DNA from: Acidiferrobacterales bacterium
GTDB taxonomy: Bacteria > Pseudomonadota > Gammaproteobacteria > Arenicellales > JAJDZL01
Assembly: GCA_028820695.1 (NCBI GenBank)
Contig: JAPPIB010000044.1
Location: 1-40,908 of the forward strand
DNA length: 40,908 bases
Direction: 5' to 3'
The notes under the pieces were generated by a model that ran no database searches, was not told the DNA's origin, and worked only from the letters and a program-made list of their open reading frames with translations. Below are positions 7,855 to 15,701 of the stretch, piece by piece. Every line of letters starts with the position of its first letter. Position 1 is the first letter of the stretch. The position numbers and the translations under genes are program-made.

Positions 7855-8862
7855 ATGTTCAATGTACACATCCGCCAATCCGAGCAGACGATTCAGGTCG
7901 AGGTAGGATCCACCATCCTCGAAACTGCACTGGCTGCGGGTATCGAATATCCTCATGGCTGTCGTGCCGGCAACTGCGGCGGATGCAAGTCCCGGATACA
8001 TTCCGGCGAAGTGGAGTTGTCTCCGTATTCCGAATTCGCGTTGTCGCAGGAAGAGTACGATAGCGGACTTATTTTGGCCTGCAGGGCGGTTCCATGGTCT
8101 GACTGTGAGGTTTCCTGGCATGATCAGGATGATCACGCAGCCCACGCGGTACGTCGGCTTGCCTGTGAGGTTTCCGGGCTTGAAAGGCTTACCTCCGATA
8201 TCGCAAGTGTCAAAGTCAGACTCGCGCTCGGTGAGAGTTTCAGTCACTCATCCGGTCAGTTTGTATACGTTACGTTCGAGGGATATCCGCGTCGGGAGTA
8301 CTCGATCGCTTCTTTCGAGTCCGATGAAATGGAATTCTATATTCGCAGAATTGAAGGCGGGGCGGTCAGCTCGTTCGTCTGGGATTATTTGCAGGTGGGA
8401 GAGACCGTTCAGATTGAAGGCCCCTACGGAAACATGTACTATCGAATTGATCATGCCGGGCCGGTATTGGCGATCGCCGGTGGTTCTGGGCTCTCAGCGA
8501 TCCAATCTGTCGCGTGCGACGCTGTCACCGCAAACCCCTCAAGAGCAGTGTATCTCTATCATGGCGTTCGTGACGAGTCGGATATTTTCCGGGCGGAGCT
8601 GTTTTTCGAATTGGCCAGGGAGTATGAGAGTTTCAGTTATATCCCGGTATTGTCCAATCCATCGGCACCGAGCCAGGTGAGGACGGGCTTGCTGTCGGAA
8701 GTACTGGCGCAGGATTTCAGATCAGACGAAGAATTTATGGCATATATGGCCGGTCCGCCGCCCATGGTAAGGACATGTACCGAGGCATTATGCAATATCG
8801 GGGTGATGAGATCGAACATCCACGCCGATCCCTTTCTCACTGCGGCTGACCGGGCATGGTGA
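7855..8862 (+). CDS. [2Fe-2S]/FAD oxidoreductase, oxygenase reductase component
   Basis: A 335-residue NAD(P)H-dependent electron-transfer protein. Residues 1-90 are a plant-type ferredoxin with C36, C41, C44 and C76 (CX4CX2C...C). Residues 100-200 are an FAD domain with RREYS near 146-150, and 203-335 an NAD domain with IAGGSGLSA and AGPPPMV. This order is that of NdoR, BenC-like and related reductases feeding electrons to mono- or dioxygenases. The obvious partner is the diiron oxygenase subunit two genes downstream. The ATG at 7855 gives the normal ferredoxin N-terminus; the frame upstream looks non-coding. The last 7 bases overlap the SDR gene, so translation is probably coupled. Confidence 0.88.
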   Translation: MFNVHIRQSEQTIQVEVGSTILETALAAGIEYPHGCRAGNCGGCKSRIHSGEVELSPYSEFALSQEEYDSGLILACRAVPWSDCEVSWHDQDDHAAHAVRRLACEVSGLERLTSDIASVKVRLALGESFSHSSGQFVYVTFEGYPRREYSIASFESDEMEFYIRRIEGGAVSSFVWDYLQVGETVQIEGPYGNMYYRIDHAGPVLAIAGGSGLSAIQSVACDAVTANPSRAVYLYHGVRDESDIFRAELFFELAREYESFSYIPVLSNPSAPSQVRTGLLSEVLAQDFRSDEEFMAYMAGPPPMVRTCTEALCNIGVMRSNIHADPFLTAADRAW

Positions 8863-9815
8863 ATACGAACGACTCAGGTAAGGTGCTGGAAGGGCGTGTT
8901 GCACTGGTAACCGGAGCAGCGCGGGGGATCGGCAAGGCAATCGCGACGGAATTTGTTCGCAACGGAGTCCGGGTGGTTGTTGCCGACAGCGGTGTGAACA
9001 TTGATGGCACTCAGCCCGACGGTTCTGTTCTTGAGGGAAGCTTGAATTCGCTGGGAGAACATGCTGAGGGTTGCAGTCTGGACGTGGCAGATCCGGAGTC
9101 GGGGCATGAAGCCGTAAGAATGGCGCTCGAACGCTGGGGCCGGTTGGATATTGTTGTGAATAATGCCGCTATCTTGCGTGACCATTTCATATTCAAGGCC
9201 AGAGCGGAAGATTTCAGCGAGGTTATACGCGTAAATCTTGCTGGTGCCTATCATGTTCTGGCGGCGGCGACACCGGTGCTGAAGGAACAGGCTAAATCCG
9301 CGGGTCCAGGCAATACCTACCGTTGGGGAAGAATCGTCAATATCGTATCGACCGCTGGATTTTATGGGAATTACGGACAATCGTCCTATGCGAGTGCGAA
9401 AAGCGGTCTGATGGGACTGACGCGGGCTGTCGCTCTCGATATGATGCGTTCGGGGGTCACTGTCAATGCCGTGGCGCCGTTTGCGAGGACTCGAGTGACC
9501 GACACAATCGTTCCGGCGAACGAAGAACAGGAACTCTACAAAAGCAGGGCGATGAAAATCAGCCCTGATTATGTCGCCAAGGTGGTTGCTGCCCTGTGCT
9601 GCGATTCGGCAAGTCATATCAGTGGCCAACTGATCGGCGTCCGCGGTCGCGAGGTGTTGCTGTTCTCGCAACCCAGACCGATTTCAAGTATCGAGATCAA
9701 TGCAGATGCATGGAACGCTGAAAGCGTTGCTGCGACAATGAACAGCGAGTTTGGGGAGTTGTTGGCATCGCTCAGTTCAGACTTGGAAATTTTCAATTAC
9801 GAACCACCCACTTGA
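8856..9815 (+). CDS. Short-chain dehydrogenase/reductase
   Basis: A 319-residue classical SDR. The cofactor motif TGAARGIG is at 19-26, NNAA at 102-105, and the catalytic residues are S165, Y178 and K182 (YASAK). An acidic D44 after the second strand (VVADS) suggests NAD. The protein is 60-70 residues longer than the usual 250: the C-terminal tail from about 255 (GREVLLFSQPRPISS onward) resembles that of 3-hydroxyacyl-CoA dehydrogenase units of peroxisomal-type multifunctional enzymes, hinting at a CoA-bound substrate. Its placement between the reductase (7-base overlap) and the diiron oxygenase suggests it oxidises or re-aromatises the oxygenase product, which is inference. Confidence 0.83.
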   Translation: MVNTNDSGKVLEGRVALVTGAARGIGKAIATEFVRNGVRVVVADSGVNIDGTQPDGSVLEGSLNSLGEHAEGCSLDVADPESGHEAVRMALERWGRLDIVVNNAAILRDHFIFKARAEDFSEVIRVNLAGAYHVLAAATPVLKEQAKSAGPGNTYRWGRIVNIVSTAGFYGNYGQSSYASAKSGLMGLTRAVALDMMRSGVTVNAVAPFARTRVTDTIVPANEEQELYKSRAMKISPDYVAKVVAALCCDSASHISGQLIGVRGREVLLFSQPRPISSIEINADAWNAESVAATMNSEFGELLASLSSDLEIFNYEPPT

Positions 9816-9831
9816 ACCGGGAGCAGGAAAT

Positions 9832-10539
9832 ATGACCATCCAGCCAGGCACGCAGGTCAATACAGTCGAGGAGTTACGTGAGGCTCCTGAAGAATTCCGG
9901 GTTGCAGTGGAGAAGATTGTAATCAGTCATGCGGTCAATGAACTGTATGGCGCTCGGGTTTTCGATGAACCGGCTGTCGCACTTGCGCCGTCTCCATATG
10001 CCAAGTGGCTCACCTGCAGGATTGCCATGGAGGAGTATGGCCACCACGTTCGATTCAGTGAGCTTGGCGAGCAATTGGGCATCGAAAAGCCGCAGATGAC
10101 ACCGGAACACAAAAAGCCGTTATCAATCTTTGAATTTGATATGGATACGTGGACCGAGTTTTGTGTGATCAAGATTTTGGCCGATACAGCGGAAGTCATC
10201 CAGGTCGAGGATCTGATTCATTGTTCATTTGTCCCGCTTCGGAAGCTTGCGCGGATGACAATGCCGGAAGAGAAATTTCATGTTCAGTTCGGTATGGATT
10301 TCACCGCGGAAATTCTGCAGGAACAAAAGCGCAGGGCGGAAGTTCAGGATGTCGTAAACCGATACTATCCGATGATGCACAAGTTCTTTGGACGACCGCA
10401 ATCGGAAAACAATCGAATCTACCGCAAGTGGGGGATCAAGCAGCGAACCAATGAGGATATGGCCAAAGCCTATCTCGATGTCATGCAAGAGAAGATTGTC
10501 GGACATTTCGGCCTTGAGCTTCCGACAGCAACCGAATAA
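9832..10539 (+). CDS. PaaA/PaaC-like diiron oxygenase subunit
   Basis: A 235-residue ferritin-like helical protein resembling the phenylacetyl-CoA epoxidase catalytic family (PaaA/PaaC, PF05138). A full set of diiron ligands can be placed: E37 (NELYG), E68 with H71 (EEYGHH), E121 or E126 (AEVIQVED) and E147 with H150 (EEKFH). It would therefore be catalytic, like PaaA, rather than structural, like PaaC. The canonical epoxidase needs PaaA, B, C and E; here only this one subunit and a separate reductase (7855-8862) are present. BoxB, another CoA-ester epoxidase, is about twice as long. An AGGAAA precedes the ATG at 9832, 16 bases after the SDR. Neighbouring ligase, thioesterase and gentisate dioxygenase suggest an aryl-CoA substrate. 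Confidence 0.78.
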   Translation: MTIQPGTQVNTVEELREAPEEFRVAVEKIVISHAVNELYGARVFDEPAVALAPSPYAKWLTCRIAMEEYGHHVRFSELGEQLGIEKPQMTPEHKKPLSIFEFDMDTWTEFCVIKILADTAEVIQVEDLIHCSFVPLRKLARMTMPEEKFHVQFGMDFTAEILQEQKRRAEVQDVVNRYYPMMHKFFGRPQSENNRIYRKWGIKQRTNEDMAKAYLDVMQEKIVGHFGLELPTATE

Positions 10540-10555
10540 CCGAGCGTCTTCCTGA

Positions 10556-11596
10556 ATGACTGCCAACGTACCGGACACTCCTGAACTCAGGGATTTCTAT
10601 ACACGCCTTCCGGCGCATAGCCTTGCGCCCCTGTGGACCGTATTGAGCTCACTGATCACACCGACACCGCAGAGTCGATGTGTACCCGCAGTTTGGCACT
10701 ACGATCAGGTCCGGCCCCTGATCATGGAATCCGGGGAACTGATCACAGCCATGCAGGCAGAAAGAAGAGTACTGATCCTAGAAAATCCGGGGCTGTCGGG
10801 CGAATCAAGAATAACCGAAACACTGTATGCCGGTTTGCAGTTGATACTTCCTGGAGAAATCGCGCCAGCACACCGACACACACAATCTGCACTGCGCTTC
10901 ATTGTTGAGGGAGGAGGTGCTTTTACCGCTGTCGACGGTGAGAAAACCATTATGGAAGAAGGAGACTTCGTCATTACACCTTCGTGGGCATGGCATGATC
11001 ATGGCAACGACAGTGACGAGCCAATGGTTTGGCTTGATGGATTGGACATACCGCTGGTCAAGTCTCTTGATGCGTCATTTTTCGAGAAATACCCGGACGA
11101 TGTATTCCCTCAGTCGAGACCGGAAGGGGATGCGCTGGCAAGATATGGGTCGGGGCTTCTGCCTGAGGGTTATGAAGAGGTCTCGAAAACATCGCCGGTA
11201 TTCAATTACCCCTATGCAAGAACTCGCGCGGCACTTGACCGGATGCGAGTCTCCGAACAATGGGATTCATGCCATGGACTCAAGTCCCGCTATGTCAATC
11301 CAGTCACCGGAGACCATGCGATGCCAACCATGGCAACCAACATGCAATTGCTGCCGAAGGAATTCGAAACCGCGGGTTATCGATCGACTGACGCGACGGT
11401 GTTTTCTGTAGTCGAGGGCGCGGGATATTCGAACGTGGGTGAGACAAGGATTGAATGGTCGAGACGGGATACATTCGTCGTTCCGAGCTGGGTCGAGGTG
11501 CAGCACTTTGCGGCTGAAGATTCATATCTGTTCAGTTTCTCAGACCGACCTGTTCAAGAAAAACTCGGGCTATGGCGGGAATTGCGCGGTGACTGA
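10556..11596 (+). CDS. Gentisate 1,2-dioxygenase-like bicupin
   Basis: A 346-residue ring-cleaving dioxygenase. The N-terminal cupin binds Fe(II) with H106 and H108 (PAHRHTQSALRFIVEG) and a third His at H147 (TPSWAWHDHGN); these two blocks are hallmarks of gentisate 1,2-dioxygenases. The C-terminal cupin (about 245-346) is degenerate, as is usual. The enzyme opens gentisate (2,5-dihydroxybenzoate) to maleylpyruvate; 1-hydroxy-2-naphthoate and salicylate dioxygenases are close relatives and cannot be excluded. It starts 16 bases after the diiron gene and overlaps the next gene by 8 bases, firmly tying the operon to aromatic ring cleavage. Confidence 0.87.
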   Translation: MTANVPDTPELRDFYTRLPAHSLAPLWTVLSSLITPTPQSRCVPAVWHYDQVRPLIMESGELITAMQAERRVLILENPGLSGESRITETLYAGLQLILPGEIAPAHRHTQSALRFIVEGGGAFTAVDGEKTIMEEGDFVITPSWAWHDHGNDSDEPMVWLDGLDIPLVKSLDASFFEKYPDDVFPQSRPEGDALARYGSGLLPEGYEEVSKTSPVFNYPYARTRAALDRMRVSEQWDSCHGLKSRYVNPVTGDHAMPTMATNMQLLPKEFETAGYRSTDATVFSVVEGAGYSNVGETRIEWSRRDTFVVPSWVEVQHFAAEDSYLFSFSDRPVQEKLGLWRELRGD

Positions 11597-12152
11597 ACGT
11601 AAAGCGAATTCGCTCGCACTGGGCGCTGGTGAGCGAATCAGGCAGATGCCAGTCTTGTTCGAATCGGTTGATTGGTTCAGCAATGTTGGGACGGAAGCAT
11701 CCGACAATATCAAACAGCTTGTAAATTGCCATCTTGACGGACTTGGATGCTTCGCAGAGTCGATACGGATTGTCGGTGATGTTCATACCCTGGAAGATTG
11801 CATACGAAATGAATTCGATTCAGACTGGATGGACGCTGAGACTGACGCGCATGACGAATTGGTGGGAAAGACCAAAGAGTCGCAAACGTCAACATCCCTG
11901 GACAGGGTGCTGACTCATATCGTGACACAGCAATCTTCTGCGATATTGGAATATGCACAAAATCGATTGCCTGGCTGTGACCGGTTTCTTTCCCGGGTGG
12001 CGGCTGGTTGCGCAACTGAAACCTGTTATCGCTATGCGATGGAGACAGCTGTTGATCCACGCGGACCGCGGACATTTGCTCGTAAGTTTGAATTATTCCG
12101 AATGGGACGATGGCCGCTGTGCCTGTCTAACGGGCAATATATATTGTTTTGA
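11589..12152 (+). CDS. Unknown protein inside the gentisate operon
   Basis: A 187-residue protein I do not recognise. It begins at a GTG overlapping the dioxygenase stop by 8 bases, so it is probably translationally coupled and part of the pathway. No signal peptide or membrane helix is seen. The central part is helical and rich in acidic residues, with six cysteines spread without a clear metal motif. The C-terminus (KFELFRMGRWPLCLSNGQYILF region, residues 166-187) has an aromatic, Gly-Arg-Trp-Pro pattern that looks conserved-domain-like. It could be an accessory or assembly factor for the oxygenase, but there is no evidence beyond position. The gene ends in an AT-rich dip. Confidence 0.65.
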   Translation: MTERKANSLALGAGERIRQMPVLFESVDWFSNVGTEASDNIKQLVNCHLDGLGCFAESIRIVGDVHTLEDCIRNEFDSDWMDAETDAHDELVGKTKESQTSTSLDRVLTHIVTQQSSAILEYAQNRLPGCDRFLSRVAAGCATETCYRYAMETAVDPRGPRTFARKFELFRMGRWPLCLSNGQYILF

Positions 12153-12243
12153 TAACAATAATATAAGTAGTTTTAATAAAGCATTTTATTACTAATATTC
12201 TGCGCCGAGAAACAAGCGCTGATTTCAGTTTTCCAACCTCAGA

Positions 12244-13764
12244 ATGAATATTGTTGCCCAGTTATTGTGCTCTGACCGGCTTGCCGAAGTTGGCACGCAG
12301 ATTGCGCTTAAGTGGAAACTGGGTTCATGGACTTATACGGAGCTTGCAGGCCGTGTCCACCTCAATAGTGTCGAGCTACGCCAGTCGGGAATCGGTTCCG
12401 GCGAACGCGTTGTTTTCAGATGTCTTGACACTGCGCAATTCGTCGCCATGTATCTGGCCGTCATCAATATCGGAGCCGTTGCTGTTGCCGTATCCACGCG
12501 CCTTGACAATGTCGAACTTCGTAATGTGATTGATGATTCCCAAGCGGTTGCTTTTGTTCACGATCCAGGCGATACAGATGAGCTTTGCCATCTGCCCCAA
12601 GTGGTGTCTGGAGAATTGAGGTTGATTGAACTGACCGATTGGGCTTTGGATACCAATAAAGAATTTCCGCTGGCTGCGATGCCGAAAGACGCAGGTGATG
12701 AGTGCTTGTGGGTGTACTCGTCCGGCTCTACAAGTCGTCCCAAGGGTATAGTACATACCCATCGAAAAATTTCCGACTGCTGCCATTTTCATACAGACAC
12801 GCTGAAAGCGGGCCCTGGCGACGTTGTTTTCTGCACATCAAAACTGTCGTTTGCGTATGCGCTTGCCAATGGTTTGCTAGCGCCCTTGATGATCGGGGCG
12901 ACTGTTTACCTGCATCCGCAGTGGCTAACGATATCCGAGGTCCATGAAATCATCGTGACTGAGTCTCCGAAAGCAGTCTTTTCGGTTCCGACAATCTATC
13001 GGAGGCTGCTGGGTAAGTTGACAGCGGACGAGCTTGGCAGCTTGTCTGACGTTGAGCATTTCGTTTCGGCCGGAGAGCACCTGCCTTCACAAGTTCAAGA
13101 CGCTTGGTGTCGTACCGTTGGCAGCCGCATCATTAATGTGTATGGCTGCTCGGAGACATTGTTTCTTGCACTGGCAGGGCATTGTGACCACACCTCGCCT
13201 GAATCGGTCGGCAAACCGTTGCCCGGTGTCAAACCCGAGCTCGTCCGCACTGACGGCGATTCGGCAGGTGTCCCCAAGCAGGCTGTGCTTCGAATAACGC
13301 ATCCTTTCATGTTCAAGTGCTACGCCAATAGAGAGCAGGAAACAGCAGACCGACTCTTGGGTAACCAGTTCGTCACCGGCGACCTTTATCATTGCGATTC
13401 TGCAGGCGACTGGCATCATCAAGGTCGGGAGGACGATCTGATCAAGGTATCGGGACAGTGGGTACATCTGCGTGATGTTGAAAAAGTTGGACAGCAGTCC
13501 GACGTTGCTTCAGATGTGACAGTTTTGAGTGCGGCGGATGATACAGGGACTGAAAGGCCCGCATTGTTTTTCATTCCTTCGGACAATACCGCTGCTTCCG
13601 CAGCGTGTGATCGAATGAGGGAACATATGAACCGAAAACTGTCAAAGTTCAAACAACCCCGTTGGATTCGTGCGGTTGAGGAATTTCCCAGGACTGTCAA
13701 TGGCAAGATCAGTCGGGGCAGATTACGATTGTTAGTAGAGGGTACCGAACGTGATTCAGTTTGA
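12244..13764 (+). CDS. Benzoate-CoA ligase-like AMP-forming acid:CoA ligase
   Basis: A 506-residue member of the ANL (AMP-forming) family. The phosphate-binding loop YSSGSTSRPKGIVHTH is at about 158-173, the A5-type block is NVYGCSETLFLA near 299-310, the aspartate motif is TGDLYH near 378-383, and the C-terminal catalytic lysine is K488 (TVNGKISRGR). Length and the IVHTH block are like benzoate-CoA and hydroxybenzoate-CoA ligases. It would activate an aromatic acid to its CoA ester for the diiron oxygenase. It follows a 91-base AT-rich gap after the unknown gene, which may carry an extra promoter, and overlaps the thioesterase by 14 bases. Confidence 0.84.
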   Translation: MNIVAQLLCSDRLAEVGTQIALKWKLGSWTYTELAGRVHLNSVELRQSGIGSGERVVFRCLDTAQFVAMYLAVINIGAVAVAVSTRLDNVELRNVIDDSQAVAFVHDPGDTDELCHLPQVVSGELRLIELTDWALDTNKEFPLAAMPKDAGDECLWVYSSGSTSRPKGIVHTHRKISDCCHFHTDTLKAGPGDVVFCTSKLSFAYALANGLLAPLMIGATVYLHPQWLTISEVHEIIVTESPKAVFSVPTIYRRLLGKLTADELGSLSDVEHFVSAGEHLPSQVQDAWCRTVGSRIINVYGCSETLFLALAGHCDHTSPESVGKPLPGVKPELVRTDGDSAGVPKQAVLRITHPFMFKCYANREQETADRLLGNQFVTGDLYHCDSAGDWHHQGREDDLIKVSGQWVHLRDVEKVGQQSDVASDVTVLSAADDTGTERPALFFIPSDNTAASAACDRMREHMNRKLSKFKQPRWIRAVEEFPRTVNGKISRGRLRLLVEGTERDSV

Positions 13765-14161
13765 GTGGCGTCATAAAGTGGAATGGGGGGAGTGCGATCC
13801 GGCGCAGATCGTGTTTTACCCCAACATTTACCGCTGGTTTGACAAAAGCACTCAGGACATGATGAGACACCATGGATTCGGTCAGGCAGAAATGATTGAG
13901 CGATATGGGATTGTGGGTTTCCCACTTATTGAAACGCATGCGGAATTCAAACGTCCAATGAAATGGAACGACGAAGTGATCGTTTCCAGTTGTATTGACT
14001 CATGTTCCGGCAGATCGTTTTCCATCACCCACCAGATATTGAGATCCGATGTTTTGTGCGTGCGCGGATATGAGATTCGATGCTGGGCAACGCACGACCA
14101 GGAAACAGGTAAACTGACAATATCGCAAATGCCGGATGATTTTATGAATTCGGTGGATTAG
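13751..14161 (+). CDS. 4-hydroxybenzoyl-CoA thioesterase-type hotdog protein
   Basis: A 136-residue single-hotdog acyl-CoA thioesterase. The signature VEWGECDPAQIVFYPNIY at 10-27 carries the family's catalytic aspartate (D16) and the Asp-Pro-Ala-x-Ile-Val-x-Tyr-Pro stretch of 4-hydroxybenzoyl-CoA thioesterases. It starts at a GTG inside the ligase gene (14-base overlap). In this operon it would release the free acid, such as gentisate, from its CoA ester before ring cleavage. A betainyl-CoA thioesterase role linked to the BKACE was considered but the signature fits aryl-CoA better. Confidence 0.85.
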   Translation: MIQFEWRHKVEWGECDPAQIVFYPNIYRWFDKSTQDMMRHHGFGQAEMIERYGIVGFPLIETHAEFKRPMKWNDEVIVSSCIDSCSGRSFSITHQILRSDVLCVRGYEIRCWATHDQETGKLTISQMPDDFMNSVD

Positions 14162-14301
14162 CTGTCCAACTTGCCTCACCTCGCTGTTGCTGAGCGAGCC
14201 TTCATGGATCCGTTCTGATGTGAAGAGAAATCGACGCGTCGACTTTTACCTCCTGTGGTGCCCGGATGAGACTTCGGAATTTATGCAGTTCAGGCAGCCA
14301 A

Positions 14302-15105
14302 TCAGAATTGATATACGAAACCGAGGCGTAAAACAGACACACGGTGATCGATTTTGTGAGTGGCGCACGGTGTTTTCGGACCACCGGAACCGCAACCATC
14401 ATTGGCAGCGTGGTTGACCTGGTATGTTTCATTGCCGAAATCAAAAACCGCGCCCTCGAGACGTATCAGCCAGTTTGAGGCAATGCTTTTCTCAAATCCG
14501 ATTCCAAGATTCCATCCGAAGCGAGTCGATTCACTGCTGAACGAATCGTCAGGGTCGTAGACATAGCGTTTTTGTTCGCGAATCCAATCCACGTCTGTCA
14601 CTGAATTCTCGATGCGGGCGAGTGCCGGTCCGCCAAGTACGAAAAACCGAACATTGTCAATTTGCTTGTCTACGCCAAACCGCGCTGTCAGCGTCCAGTC
14701 ATACTTCGTGACAACTGTTTCATCTCCGCCATAAATCGGTCTTGGATCAACTCTATTCGAACGGGATACCAGATCAGTCAGCATGAACTCCACTTCATAG
14801 CGCTTGTTAGTACCTTCGAAATTGGTGCGCTGGCCGGCAAAAACACCGCCAACGAGACCCCGATCGCTGTATTTGACCTTTGAACCCGGGTGACCCCAAT
14901 TTGAAAAACCATGAATGTCAACTATCTCGTTTGATGAGTGCCCTGCGCCAAGCATGAATCCGGCGTAAGTGCTCATCTGTGGTGATGTGCTTAAGCCCTC
15001 GTCTGCCAATGCAGGTGTCTTAAAAAATGATGCAAACAGATACAAGCCTGTCGCTACTGCCGCACAGCAAAACAGGCGCACCATTCGTATATTTTGGCTT
15101 GGCAT
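14302..15105 (-). CDS. Outer-membrane beta-barrel protein
   Basis: A 267-residue protein with a long signal peptide (about 1-34, ending TPALA before DEG). The mature part has alternating amphipathic strands rich in Gly and aromatic residues, for example YAGFMLGAGH, KYDWTLTARFG, FGWNLGIGFE and VSVLRLGFVYQF. The chain ends in Phe, the usual signal for barrel insertion, which implies a Gram-negative outer membrane. Size fits an 8- to 10-strand OmpA/OmpW-like barrel; no peptidoglycan-binding domain is present. It is leftward, interrupting the aromatic genes and converging with the thioesterase gene; a link to aromatic uptake is possible but not shown. Confidence 0.8.
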   Translation of the reverse strand: MPSQNIRMVRLFCCAAVATGLYLFASFFKTPALADEGLSTSPQMSTYAGFMLGAGHSSNEIVDIHGFSNWGHPGSKVKYSDRGLVGGVFAGQRTNFEGTNKRYEVEFMLTDLVSRSNRVDPRPIYGGDETVVTKYDWTLTARFGVDKQIDNVRFFVLGGPALARIENSVTDVDWIREQKRYVYDPDDSFSSESTRFGWNLGIGFEKSIASNWLIRLEGAVFDFGNETYQVNHAANDGCGSGGPKTPCATHKIDHRVSVLRLGFVYQF

Positions 15106-15701
15106 GTGGTTGGCTCCTGCCGAAAAACTTATGCGTCAATGCATGCTGATATTGTGCCTCATTGACTTCGACCAAATCAACTAATTCTGGCTGTCAATCG
15201 GCGCAGAGTCATGTGCGGATCGGTAGAGGCATCGAATCTTCAAAGGCACAGTACCGAGTCGGAGAAGCAGCTTGGTCCTGCAATTCGTACCCGAAAGCCT
15301 CAAGAGTACGAGTCGTTGTTCCAGATTGATGCGAAGTCGGTTGACTTTTGGAGAGTCACTGTCTGTCTTGCTTCCCGTTCACCGCGGTTGAACAAACCTG
15401 TCCGGATCCGAAACTGATGCAAGGAGAAATCAATGCGTCGGTCTTGAATTCCGATATGGCTCTTACAGCAACCGCTCCTTGAATGGAAGGTCCTTGACGT
15501 ACGATATCATGAAGGACTGTCCTTTGACGGAAATGACACGGAATCAGTTCCTTGAGCTGTTGCCTGTCAAAAACTCCGCAATTGAAAATAGCATGGGAAA
15601 CAACTGCAAGATACTTGCTCGGCCAGCAACAAAATTCCAAATCCTTCTTCCCGTTCATTCACATTTACCAACCAACTTTGAGTTTACTGCGAGAAAAACA
15701 A
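15106..15701. other. 596-base region without a recognisable gene
   Basis: Between the barrel gene (leftward) and the zeta-GST gene (rightward), so it should carry both promoters. Several short open frames exist on both strands, but none shows a family motif, a convincing ribosome-binding site or a biased codon pattern. I looked for remnants of a fumarylpyruvate/fumarylacetoacetate hydrolase here and found nothing convincing. No strong hairpin or repeat was noticed. Confidence 0.5.

Noticed and set aside
10494..10505. Further copies of the GTCCGACAA core on the opposite strand
   Set aside because: These matches, also near 24625, are short and inside coding sequence; they show that the 9-mer occurs by chance.
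12143..12159. AT-rich inverted repeat ATTGTT/AACAAT over the end of the unknown operon gene
   Set aside because: It is low complexity and could arise by chance in the AT-rich dip; no adjacent promoter or terminator feature supports it.
13751..14161. Betainyl-CoA thioesterase partnering the BKACE
   Set aside because: The WGECDPAQIVFYP signature is that of aryl-CoA (4-hydroxybenzoyl-CoA type) thioesterases; the gene is also coupled to the aryl-CoA ligase.
14180..14198. Hairpin CTCGCT/AGCGAG after the thioesterase gene as a terminator
   Set aside because: Only six base pairs with a seven-base loop and no T-tract; too weak to annotate.
15356..15658. A 100-codon leftward frame upstream of the zeta-GST gene as a decayed hydrolase
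   Set aside because: No catalytic or metal motif of the FAH family could be found.
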